DNA from: Clostridiales bacterium
GTDB lineage: Bacteria; Bacillota; Clostridia; Lachnospirales; Lachnospiraceae
Assembly: GCA_021204085.1 (NCBI GenBank)
Contig: JAJPZY010000060.1
Span: forward strand, 1-51,173
Direction of reading: 5' to 3'
DNA length: 51,173 nt
Numbering within the stretch: the first letter of the stretch is position 1; each line of letters begins with the position of its first letter. The position numbers were made by a program, and so were the translations under genes. Positions 37,801 through 44,957 of the stretch are shown piece by piece. The notes below the pieces were generated by a model. The model worked only from the letters and a program-made list of their open reading frames with translations, searched no databases and was not told the DNA's origin.

Positions 37801-39504
37801 GAGTCGGCTCTTGGTGCATATGTCGCTCTTCCCAACCACTTGGAAAAAGAAATCGGGATGGAGAGTACAGAAGAGGTTCCTTCACGGATGACGCTGATTC
37901 GATGCAAAAATGGTGTGGATACGCTTTATGATATGGAAGAGGAATCTTTAAGCGGGAAGTGGGTAACACCTGAAACCATTGCGGCGCAGAACCGGGCACA
38001 GTTTTATCTTGATAACCACGATGTAGCGATTGCGTATTATCTGGAATCTGCGGATAAATATTTTGTTATTCAGACGGCGGAGGAAGGATATGATTATACG
38101 TTTTATGATGCATCATTCCATGAAATCGATGGCGGAGTGGTAGGGAATACCGACGTCTCTATCAGCGAAGCAATGGAAGAGATTCTTGTAGATGCCGGTT
38201 ATTCCGCATGGCCGGGGCACCGTGAAGTGATAGACTGCGAAGCACTGATGGAAAACGTCCGCACTGTAGCGCAGGGGGAAATCGATTCTGTACAGAAAGC
38301 TCAGGAAAAAGAGCATGTAGACCTGATCTCCGGGCGGACAGAACCATTGCCTTATTTAAAAGGCAGGAGCATGGCTGATGTGGAAGAGACTGTATTATCT
38401 TTTGCACAGGCGACATTGGACGAGATGGGACTTCATGATGAGGTAAAACTCCATGCCGCAAGGGTGTATGGCAGCCGGTGCCGGGAAGGGGTGTACACAG
38501 AGAACTCGGATATGGACGTAGTGATCTCTTACTACGGTAATCTCAGTGCGGAGGACTTTGCAAAAGTCTTAAATGAAAGCGGTATGACAATCTCCGGGAT
38601 TCCCATTGATATGAAGCCTGTTTCTATTGATGAGGGAGTTTCGCTGAATAAATTTTTAGAAGAGTCTGACCGTCGTCTGGATGTTAAAGAATCCAAACAG
38701 CTGGCCGCACAGCTCGATGCATTTACAAAAGGGTATGACCCATATGAATATAAGGATGTCGTTGACGACCCGGTACAGTCGGTGGAGGAAATCGCACAGT
38801 CTCTCCGGGATGGGAAGACGGAAGAAATCGTAAAGTGGTTGGATGAAGTAGATGACGGGCCAGAGAAAGGAATGGCTGAATATCTCTGCTCCAGAGTCCG
38901 GCATTTCTGTGATCATAGCATTCCGATTGCGGAGTTTCCTAAAGATATAGCCGAGGAGAAAGAACCGGAGATCTCATTTTATGTTGCGGAATGTATGGAG
39001 TATCCGGTGCTCGGGGAATATTATGAAAATCTGACGCTTGAGGAGGCGGTGGAAAAATACAGGCAAATCCCTGCAGAACGGATGAGTGGGATTAAAGGCA
39101 TTGGTTTTGTTTTAAACGATGGCAGCATTTATGACGGAATGCAATATGAAATGATGAATCTGGATGTTGTAAACCGTGATCTGGTAAACGAGATACCACA
39201 TTACCGGGACAGCTCGTTGGTACAAAAAGCAATGGATGACCTGGAGGCAATCATGGGGCAACCACAGACGATAAGCCAGCCAGATAAAGAAAAGAATGTG
39301 AAGCAGTCGGAAGTAAAAGAAACGCTGCAAGAGTCGCAGGATAGTGCCAGAAGCGTTGTAGAAAGGTCGGCTGACACCTTTTCATCCGGAACTAGGGAGT
39401 CTGTGCTGCAGGCGCTGAAAGAGCGTCAAAATCGGATAAAAGAACAGCAGAAGAATACTGAAGAACGATCCAAAAACCGAAAGAAAGGAGAACGGTCATT
39501 ATGA
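34804..39504 (+). CDS. ArdC-like polyvalent protein with zincin and nucleotidyltransferase domains (1566 aa)
   Basis: ATG 34804 after AGAGGGG. The N-terminal ArdC-type ssDNA-binding domain (1-135: FHTYSFKNTLLITMQKPDAT, GEKGIQI) is followed by a zincin metallopeptidase-like domain with HESVH (His208, Glu209, His212). YodL/LPD-like domains occupy the middle (about 310-960). Near residue 1223 a polymerase-beta-type nucleotidyltransferase appears: YGSRCREG, then NSDMDVVI with Asp1236 and Asp1238. The C-terminus (about 1410-1490) has another small domain and a coiled tail. ArdC proteins travel with or act on incoming DNA to block restriction. Substrate of the transferase is unknown. Confidence 0.85.
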   Translation: MAGNREEQLKEITERLEQGVEEYFTSERYAEYLKVMSKFHTYSFKNTLLITMQKPDATLVAGYQAWQKKFHRQVKRGEKGIQIISPVPIRRREERGKLDEVTGEAVLNPDGEPETEEVVRVIPRFKVATVFDVSQTIGDPLPELGGEELTDSVKDYDLYRDALMEISPVPVRFTTIESGAKGFYDSEEKEIVIQPGMSESQTLKTLIHESVHARLHDREMMLAQEIEKSRMTREVEAESVAYTVCQAFGIDTSEYSFPYVASWSSGLDMKELRASMDTIRHTSAEFIDSLTQEIQMQLEQRAQAMESAQYQTVEIFKVPALFSDGQIPDNEVPDGFYRYDLRHSSEDVTERIRVENNVAVNYAGTILSVYPLNLPERGYDNLGDGFSFTGERISFGEYRQRMEAADFSVLAEEMQDAVVHANEELLWEDNTDRYAIYQIDGEGNGRDYSYMNMDFINSHGMAVKGRDYQLVYGGFLEEGVTLEDLYEKFNVNHPPGYTGHSLSVSDVVITKRGGEVRADFVDSVGFAPLPEFAMEREELWKRRRMRVTDFTKAFEIDGHEGLWHTMDQISLMGEDIFLMEHNEFGSDVAKVAVNQEGKVVAEDLWNGFDEDFHRAASEYFAEKGISYEQPSQELQEGMDDKTDLNVRQEELQDESVEQRNAETMEEEAANVLPVAAAAVPVYMQTGVYAFEHGEMKQYRESRAGNLACKMAIKQAIGENFDGMHLNKDAVKGVLTQFGAERVSYVLAATIQKKDWDGRFSPQNKAWAASIPTVEDISGFGDDVRDEFVVESHPAVLDGFVRLVRDEIALREQEREKPLTADEITNFKEIRREYFPVSRTLEYQLSCEVRGEPDVLTYEISYHDNDEEGFTLHTQNNDIWERMGMGELRKLEAVVSREVTFFQWQRDIEEAPSADILREVRFGLWETENLNLSREQMERIYQMIDEKEQSLLQDSLDEADRAENAELTEESEKVSIVFYYVDSDMNGVRDENSHQEFPDVESALGAYVALPNHLEKEIGMESTEEVPSRMTLIRCKNGVDTLYDMEEESLSGKWVTPETIAAQNRAQFYLDNHDVAIAYYLESADKYFVIQTAEEGYDYTFYDASFHEIDGGVVGNTDVSISEAMEEILVDAGYSAWPGHREVIDCEALMENVRTVAQGEIDSVQKAQEKEHVDLISGRTEPLPYLKGRSMADVEETVLSFAQATLDEMGLHDEVKLHAARVYGSRCREGVYTENSDMDVVISYYGNLSAEDFAKVLNESGMTISGIPIDMKPVSIDEGVSLNKFLEESDRRLDVKESKQLAAQLDAFTKGYDPYEYKDVVDDPVQSVEEIAQSLRDGKTEEIVKWLDEVDDGPEKGMAEYLCSRVRHFCDHSIPIAEFPKDIAEEKEPEISFYVAECMEYPVLGEYYENLTLEEAVEKYRQIPAERMSGIKGIGFVLNDGSIYDGMQYEMMNLDVVNRDLVNEIPHYRDSSLVQKAMDDLEAIMGQPQTISQPDKEKNVKQSEVKETLQESQDSARSVVERSADTFSSGTRESVLQALKERQNRIKEQQKNTEERSKNRKKGERSL

Positions 39505-39740
39505 GTAAAATAAGATTTGATGAGAATGAATATGTAGTCATGGCAATGTTTGAAACTGCTGACCGTACCCATAGCGCGCAGGCGATTGCGGAGGTTCTTC
39601 CTTACATAGAAGATGATGAGGAACTGACCGAGATTGTAAGGAGCACGCTTGATAAAATGGGGCAGATTACAGACCAGGAGTATAGAAAGCTTGATCTGGA
39701 ACCCTATCGGCAGGAATTGGAGGACGAGGATGAAGGTTAA
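39501..39740 (+). CDS. Transposon-transfer assisting protein (TTRAP-like)
   Basis: 79 aa, start overlapping the previous stop by 4 bases. FDENEYVVMAMFETADRTHS, LPYIEDDEELTEIVRSTLDKM fits the small TTRAP family found in Bacteroides and Clostridium conjugative transposons. Acidic and helical; its exact role is unknown. Confidence 0.7.
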   Translation: MSKIRFDENEYVVMAMFETADRTHSAQAIAEVLPYIEDDEELTEIVRSTLDKMGQITDQEYRKLDLEPYRQELEDEDEG

Positions 39741-40575
39741 CCAGTTTGCAGTATATCAGGTGAAAGAAGGGGCGGAATACGGAAATATCCGTTTCCGCCC
39801 CTATGACGAACTTTTGGAGAATCATATAAAAGTACATGTTTCATCTTATCGGCAGGTATATCTTTCACCGATGTCGCCAAAAGAGACAGTGGAGAGCATC
39901 CATGCCAGGTTTAAAAATCGTCTGCCGAAGAAGTTTCCGGGTAGGTCGATTAATAAGAGTGACGTGTATGTTTTAAACCGGGATGGCGTGATCTCTGCGT
40001 TTTATGTGGACAAAGAGAAACTGATCGTACTTCCGGATTTTATGAGCCGGTCATCTGCTGATGTTGTGATTACATCAGATACTTCGGGATACTGCGTCGA
40101 AGGGAAAACCGGGACGTGGGTGGTCTGCGAGGAACTGACAGTGGGCGGCAGACAGTTTTATCTGATGCAGAGTGAGCAGTTTCTACAACATGCTGCCTAT
40201 ATGATTCTTGCAGAGAATGGGGCAGTGGTTGCAGAAAACAGCAGAGGCTTTGATAAAGAATCGATGGATATGATCAGAGATTATTTAAATCCTCCGGCAA
40301 AAAAAGATTCCCTGCAGGAAAATGCGACAGTGGATAATAAGGATGAGAATTCGAATGGCGCGGATAGAATCAGAAGTTCAGAACTGCCAGAGGATACAGG
40401 CGGAGGAGAATCTATTGAAGAACGTATTCTCTTGCTGCCCAAACCGAGGGTGATCGGGGACAGGGTATCCGTCCTTGACCGTCTGTATCTGAAACAGGCA
40501 GAGCACGCAATCCGGAGCGGCAGGCCGGAACCGAAAATCATACGGGATATGATAAATGAGCGCGAGCGGAAATAA
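39730..40575 (+). CDS. YodL domain protein with DUF4316-like C-terminus
   Basis: 281 aa, ATG 39730, overlapping the previous gene by 11 bases. The N-terminal YodL-like domain reads MKVNQFAVYQVKEGAEYGNIRFRPYDEL-type. A central domain (SDVYVLNRDGVISAFYVDKE) follows, then a disordered acidic linker. The conserved C-terminal helix pair has VSVLDRLYLKQAEHAIRSG, as in DUF4316. These domains also occur fused to ArdC-like proteins; function unknown. Ends the operon before a terminator. Confidence 0.7.
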   Translation: MKVNQFAVYQVKEGAEYGNIRFRPYDELLENHIKVHVSSYRQVYLSPMSPKETVESIHARFKNRLPKKFPGRSINKSDVYVLNRDGVISAFYVDKEKLIVLPDFMSRSSADVVITSDTSGYCVEGKTGTWVVCEELTVGGRQFYLMQSEQFLQHAAYMILAENGAVVAENSRGFDKESMDMIRDYLNPPAKKDSLQENATVDNKDENSNGADRIRSSELPEDTGGGESIEERILLLPKPRVIGDRVSVLDRLYLKQAEHAIRSGRPEPKIIRDMINERERK

Positions 40576-40581
40576 AAGATG

Positions 40582-40623
40582 GGAGACATCTGGCGGATAG
40601 GATGCTGGGTGTCTCCTGTTTTT
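40582..40623 (+). terminator. Terminator of the DNA-processing operon
   Basis: GGAGACA (40582-40588) pairs with TGTCTCC (40610-40616), followed by TGTTTTTG. Confidence 0.75.
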
Positions 40624-40778
40624 GTTGGCTCTGATTCAGATTGAAATGGAGTTTTTTTGATGAATGAATCTGGTTTTTTAATATATTCTTGAATGAAAAT
40701 AGGCTTTGTGGTAATCTATAAATTGAATAGAGGTTGTAATACTTCTATTAGCAACTTGAGAAAAAGGCGGTGGTAGAA

Positions 40779-41594
40779 ATGGGAGAAGAACAACAGAGCC
40801 GCATGGATGCCATTCAGCAAGGTGCTGAAAACATGCGGAAGCTGAATTTGTTGAGTGACACATTTGCTTCTGTCGCATTGCAGGATATAGATGCATGTCA
40901 GTATGTAGTTCGGAAAATTTTGGGCAAGGATGACATCAGGATTATTGATGTGAAAAGCCAGTATCGGTTGCTGAACCTCACTGCAAAAGATGCGATTTTA
41001 GATGCATTTGCGCAGGACAGCACAGGGCGTCAGGTGAACATCGAAATACAGAGACGTGACACGGTAGACCATGCAAGGCGTACAAGATACTATGGATCTA
41101 TGATAGATAAGAGTATTTTGGATAAGGGCGCAGAACACTATGATCTTCCTGATGTGTATATCATATACATTAGTGAGACCGATCTGTGGCATGGCGGGGA
41201 AACGGTATATCCGGTAAACAAAACGTTGGGGAAATCGGCAATCCCATATGATGATGGAAATCATGTTATTTATGTCAATGCTGCGGTAGATGACGGAAGC
41301 GATGTTGCAAAGATGATGCAGTATTTTAAAAAAGCAGACCCGGACGATATGAGTCAGGGAGATTTATCGAAGCGTGTACACTATTTGAAGACCGAGAAAG
41401 GGGGCTACAAAGAAATGTGCGAAGTAGCAGAAAAAATTTATGATCAGGGCGAAAATAAAGGCCGCATGGAAGAAGCAAAAGCTACGGCAAACAGATTGTA
41501 CTATGAAAAAGGATATAAAGTGCCGGTTATTGCTGATATGTTAAACAGAAGTGAAAATCAAATATCAGAATGGCTTGGTTTGGTGCTTGCCTGA
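40779..41594 (+). CDS. PD-(D/E)XK nuclease family transposase (Rpn-related)
   Basis: 271 aa; ATG 40779 with AAGGCGGTGG 6 nt upstream (GTG 40770 overlaps that site). LLSDTFASVALQDIDACQYV, then DAFAQDSTGRQVNIEIQRRD with the ExQ version of the nuclease motif, and HARRTRYYGSMID are hallmarks of the PDDEXK-transposase family (PF12784 type). The C-terminus ends in a helix-turn-helix-like module (YKVPVIADMLNRSENQISEWL). Related Rpn proteins promote RecA-independent recombination. It is a separate transcription unit between the operon and the cargo. Confidence 0.85.
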   Translation: MGEEQQSRMDAIQQGAENMRKLNLLSDTFASVALQDIDACQYVVRKILGKDDIRIIDVKSQYRLLNLTAKDAILDAFAQDSTGRQVNIEIQRRDTVDHARRTRYYGSMIDKSILDKGAEHYDLPDVYIIYISETDLWHGGETVYPVNKTLGKSAIPYDDGNHVIYVNAAVDDGSDVAKMMQYFKKADPDDMSQGDLSKRVHYLKTEKGGYKEMCEVAEKIYDQGENKGRMEEAKATANRLYYEKGYKVPVIADMLNRSENQISEWLGLVLA

Positions 41595-41607
41595 TTGGAG
41601 ACCATAA

Positions 41608-41868
41608 AGTATTTGCGGAGTAGCAAAAAAGATTTATGAACAAGGAAAAACTGTGAAAGCGAAAACTATAGCGATTTCAATATGGAATGATGGCATTCAA
41701 GATATTGAAAGAATTGCCAGACTTACAAATCTTTCGTTAAAAGAGGTTCGTAAAGCTATAGGAATGAAAGATGATATGAATTACAGTATATTGGCTGACA
41801 CCGTGTCCGCTATTTTAAAGAAAGCGAAGGAGGTATCGAAGCTATGGGTCGTGTCATGGAAGAAATGA
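41608..41868 (+). pseudogene. C-terminal remnant of a second Rpn-type transposase
   Basis: After a stop at 41605 the frame reads CGVAKKIYEQGKTVKAKTIA, matching EVAEKIYDQGE near the end of the gene at 40779, then ISIWNDGIQDIERIARLTNL. Only the C-terminal module survives; the possible GTG start at 41653 has no ribosome site. It is evidence of a duplicated, partly deleted transposase copy. Confidence 0.6.
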
Positions 41869-42011
41869 GAGATGAAGTAAAGATGAGGGAAAGAAAAGAC
41901 ATTGCCGTTTCTTTGTGGAATGAAGGAGTTCGTGATGTAGAGTTGATTGCCAGATCTACCAAACTTACTGTAGAAGAGGTTAGAGAAGCCATTGGGATTA
42001 AGTCCGCTTAA
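41844..42011 (+). CDS. Small helix-turn-helix-like module (55 aa), transposase remnant
   Basis: ATG 41844 with AAGGAGG at 41827-41833 (somewhat far). RKDIAVSLWNEGVRDVELIA, then RSTKLTVEEVREAIGIK is a near copy of the module just upstream (SIWNDGIQDIERIARLTNLS). It overlaps that remnant by 25 bases in another frame. It is probably a decayed transposase tail rather than an independent gene, though the ribosome site leaves expression possible. Confidence 0.45.
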   Translation: MGRVMEEMRDEVKMRERKDIAVSLWNEGVRDVELIARSTKLTVEEVREAIGIKSA

Positions 42012-42133
42012 TGGTAAATCGTGCATTTTAAAATGAACAGAATCTTGAATGTTTACCCATCGTGTTGTTTTTAGCTGTATGATTTTTATGCAGTTTGTGA
42101 AAGCCACCGTGGAGTGTGAAGTAATATGAGGAG

Positions 42134-42168
42134 CCGTTACTGTCTGTATAGAGATGGTAACGGTTTTT
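42134..42168 (+). terminator. Rho-independent terminator
   Basis: CCGTTAC (42134-42140) pairs with GTAACGG (42157-42163), followed by TTTTT. Confidence 0.75.
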
Positions 42169-42282
42169 GTCTGTAAAAATCTTGATTATCTAGGTTTTCC
42201 TAATCCTTGTACAGAATTAACAATTTGCGAAATGAAGAATTGTTTGTTTTGTATAAAATCACAATACAGAATCAAAGAATGG

Positions 42283-42340
42283 TTGAAAATATTGTTTTGC
42301 CGTGATACAATTAAAACGCAAAAATGTTTTGCCGCAAAAC
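42283..42340 (+). promoter_or_regulatory. Promoter and palindromic operators of the hydrolase gene
   Basis: -35 TTGAAA (42283-42288), a 17-bp spacer, and -10 TACAAT (42306-42311). Palindrome ATTGT-N11-ACAAT (42291-42311) spans the spacer and -10. A second palindrome, GTTTTGC-C-GCAAAAC (42326-42340), lies in the leader, and TGTTTTGCCG is shared by both. This layout fits repression by the MarR protein encoded at 44290; that link is inference. Confidence 0.6.
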
Positions 42341-42358
42341 AAAAAAGGAGGAGCGATT

Positions 42359-43264
42359 ATGAAAAAAGCAAAACGATTATTGGTTATTGCATTACTTTTG
42401 TGCCTTATTAGCGGAATTGGTGCAAAAATAGTGCAGACAGATGGGGGACGTGTAACAGTAGAAGAGGTAGAGCTGCTTGGCTCAGATGGGACGGTTATCA
42501 GTGGTCTACTGTATAAACCTGTCAGTGCCAGTGAAGATAATCCGTTACCGTTGATTATCTCCGGGCATGGAAGTTTTAATGACAAGGAAATGCAGGATCA
42601 AAATCTTGTAGAATTGTCCAGACGCGGTTATATTGTTTTTGCACCGGATTCTTATCGCCATGGAGAATCTTCTGCACATAATGAAGATATGGGTGAATAT
42701 GCAAGCATGCTGGATGCTGTAGAAGCTTTATATGATCTAAATTATGTGGATCAGGAGAAGGTGGCTCTGGTTGGCCATTCCATGGGCGCAGATCAGGCAA
42801 ATAATACAGTAAAATATTATATTACAGAAGAAGCTTTGGGGAATGGGGAAAATAAGATTGCAGCAGTGCTTAGCATTGGCTGTGACCCTGCTTATACAGA
42901 TTATGAAGTAGAAGGATTGGATGATCTGGTTTCAGTAACAGTTGATTATGGAACGATTGAGGCAAAATATGATGAGTTTTTCTATCATCAGGAAGATGTT
43001 GGAGGAGACCCCGCGGAATATTTAAATAGCGCGAATGCTTTGCTTTTTATCCAACAGGTAGATCCAACTGTAACAGAAGTTGAGGATGGAAAAATTTATA
43101 AGGGAGAGATTGACGGAGAGGAATATGTTCGTGTAATTTATCAGAGCAGCGAAATTCATCCTTTAAACCATTTCTCAACTGAGACAGCGGCTTCTACAAT
43201 AGAGTACTTTTATGAAACTTTGGGCGTTCCAAATGGATATATGGAAATTGTATCTTCGAATTAG
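42359..43264 (+). CDS. Secreted or membrane-tethered alpha/beta hydrolase (N-terminal part of a split gene)
   Basis: 301 aa, ATG 42359 after AAAGGAGGAG. An N-terminal signal/anchor helix (about 3-25) comes first. The alpha/beta hydrolase fold has the oxyanion region PLIISGHGSFND, the nucleophile elbow GHSMGADQ (Ser about 143) and a C-terminal His (SEIHPLNHF). It is a probable esterase or dienelactone-hydrolase-like enzyme with unknown substrate. It stops at TAG 43262-43264, but the same frame runs on as a membrane domain to 44191. The product probably should be a 610-residue fusion. Confidence 0.8.
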   Translation: MKKAKRLLVIALLLCLISGIGAKIVQTDGGRVTVEEVELLGSDGTVISGLLYKPVSASEDNPLPLIISGHGSFNDKEMQDQNLVELSRRGYIVFAPDSYRHGESSAHNEDMGEYASMLDAVEALYDLNYVDQEKVALVGHSMGADQANNTVKYYITEEALGNGENKIAAVLSIGCDPAYTDYEVEGLDDLVSVTVDYGTIEAKYDEFFYHQEDVGGDPAEYLNSANALLFIQQVDPTVTEVEDGKIYKGEIDGEEYVRVIYQSSEIHPLNHFSTETAASTIEYFYETLGVPNGYMEIVSSN

Positions 43265-44191
43265 GTATGGTATATAAAAGAGGCATTTAATCTGCTTGGT
43301 TTGATCGGTTTCTTTATGCTGATTGCACCTTTGGTATATATGATTTTGCAATTGAAGTTTTTCCGAGGTGTGGCCTCCGGCAGGGAAATTCAGGAGAAAG
43401 CTCTGGATACAGCAGGAAAGAAAGCCAATTTCTGGTTGGTTTTCGCAATTACTGCGGCATTGCCTGCTATTCTGTTTATCCCGGTTACATATCGCTGGGT
43501 TGGACAACAGACTTTTGTTCCGGCAATCTATAATAAAGTATTTGCTGAAGCGAACATCAATGAACTGGCAGCGTGGTCAGCTGTTGCTGGGATTGTCATT
43601 GTTGCCGTGTTATTGATCAACTACGCTGTATATGGGAAAAACCATCAGGTTTCTCTTGATAATTGGGGTATAAAAACGAACGCAAAGCAGTTTTTTAAAT
43701 CTTTGCTGATGGCATTCATTGTTGTGGGCTGTGCGTTTGTAGTAGTGGCAGCAGTAGAGTATATCTTCGGAACAGATTTCCGTATCTGGGTTCTCTCTGT
43801 AAAGATGTTTGATTTGGCAAAGGTGAGATTTATACTGGTTTACTTCCCGGGTTATGTAATTTTCTATCTGGGAAATTCTATCGCTGTTAATGGAAACAAC
43901 GATATTAAGGGATGGAAAGAATGGCAGAAAATGCTAGTGAGCTGCATTGGAAACATTGGTGGGCTTATTGTCCTGCTAATCATTCAGTATTCGTCTCTTA
44001 TTGGAAGAGGACAGATTGTGTTCAATGCGATGCGTATATTAAATATTTTCCCACTTCTTGTACTGGTACCGGTAGCAACGGTCATATCACGGAAAATATA
44101 CAAGATGACACAGAATGTTTATCTGGGTTCTATGATATTTGGGATTTTATATGCTGCAATCGCCTGCACGAATACAATGTTTATGTTTTAA
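43265..44191 (+). pseudogene. Membrane domain of the hydrolase, separated by one TAG codon
   Basis: In frame with the hydrolase and beginning directly after its TAG (VWYIKEAFNLLGLIGFFMLI). It contains about seven hydrophobic helices. No ribosome binding site precedes the TTG (43301) or ATG (43316) inside it, so independent translation is unlikely. Hydrolases with a C-terminal polytopic domain exist in Clostridia. The simplest reading is a CAG-to-TAG nonsense change. Confidence 0.65.
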
Positions 44192-44224
44192 GAAGATTGC
44201 ATGGAGTATCCATTGAAAATAGTA

Positions 44225-44265
44225 TTCGCAAAAAAAGATGGATTGCGTTATAATGGTTTCATTAT
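44225..44265 (+). promoter_or_regulatory. Promoter and palindrome of the marR gene
   Basis: -35-like TTCGCA (44225-44230), an 18-bp spacer, and -10 TATAAT (44249-44254). The perfect palindrome ATAATG-GTTT-CATTAT (44250-44265) overlaps the -10, a usual place for an autoregulatory operator. Confidence 0.5.
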
Positions 44266-44289
44266 TGAGTAAAGGATGGATACTGCACT

Positions 44290-44772
44290 ATGAATCTGGA
44301 ATGGATGGGGCAATACCGTGGCCTGGTCGAACAATTTATCAGACTGTTTAACATCTATGCACGCCAGTATTCCATGGAGTATAAGTTAGAAGGTACCAAT
44401 GTGACTACCTCTTCTGCACAGATACAGACATTGGAGTATATTATTGAAGCAAATGGCACAGAGAAGATGACAGCGATTGCAGACAAAATAGGGGTGACAC
44501 GGGGGACATTTTCCAATAACGTAAAAAAATTGATGGAAAAAGGATATTTGGAAAAATATCATGACGAAGACAATAGAAAAGATATTTATTTGAAAGCAAC
44601 GGAAAAAGGAATTACTGCTTACGAAGAATATTCCACCTTTATCTATCAATCATGGTTTCAGGAAATGTTTGCATTGCTCGATACAATCTCGGAAGAGCAT
44701 CGTGCGACATTGGAAGAGATTTTGAAAGGGTTTGCGGAAGCTTTCAGTGGTGATGGCAGCCAAAAGAAATAA
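44290..44772 (+). CDS. MarR family transcriptional regulator
   Basis: 160 aa, ATG 44290 with AAAGGATGG upstream. It has the winged-helix domain QIQTLEYIIEANGTEKMTAI, IGVTRGTFSNNVKKLMEKGY, and the wing DEDNRKDIYLKATEKG, with dimerisation helices at both ends. MarR proteins repress nearby genes and let go on binding small molecules. The hydrolase upstream, with its palindromic promoter, is the likely target. Confidence 0.88.
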   Translation: MNLEWMGQYRGLVEQFIRLFNIYARQYSMEYKLEGTNVTTSSAQIQTLEYIIEANGTEKMTAIADKIGVTRGTFSNNVKKLMEKGYLEKYHDEDNRKDIYLKATEKGITAYEEYSTFIYQSWFQEMFALLDTISEEHRATLEEILKGFAEAFSGDGSQKK

Positions 44773-44805
44773 TAGAAAAATTGCTACGAAATATGTGTGA
44801 AGCAG

Positions 44806-44832
44806 AGAGGAGCTGGTGACAGCTCCTCTTTC
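44806..44832. terminator. Terminator between convergent marR and relaxase genes
   Basis: AGAGGAGCT (44806-44814) pairs with AGCTCCTCT (44821-44829), followed by TTTC. It can serve the plus strand. Confidence 0.65.
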
Positions 44833-44957
44833 GTGAGTTGAAAAAAAGAAAATGATATTACCGTGGATATGAAAAACATTATTTGCAAATTATCTTGTGC
44901 TTTGAGCACCTGAGTTTTTCGCTTGAGCATTAAAACTGGAATTGGCTATTTTTCTCA

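Larger units (their letters stand above)
42012..42358. other. 347-bp intergenic region
   Basis: Holds a terminator (42134-42168), then an AT-rich stretch, then the promoter and operator-like sites of the hydrolase gene (42283-42340). No supported gene was seen in it. Confidence 0.6.
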
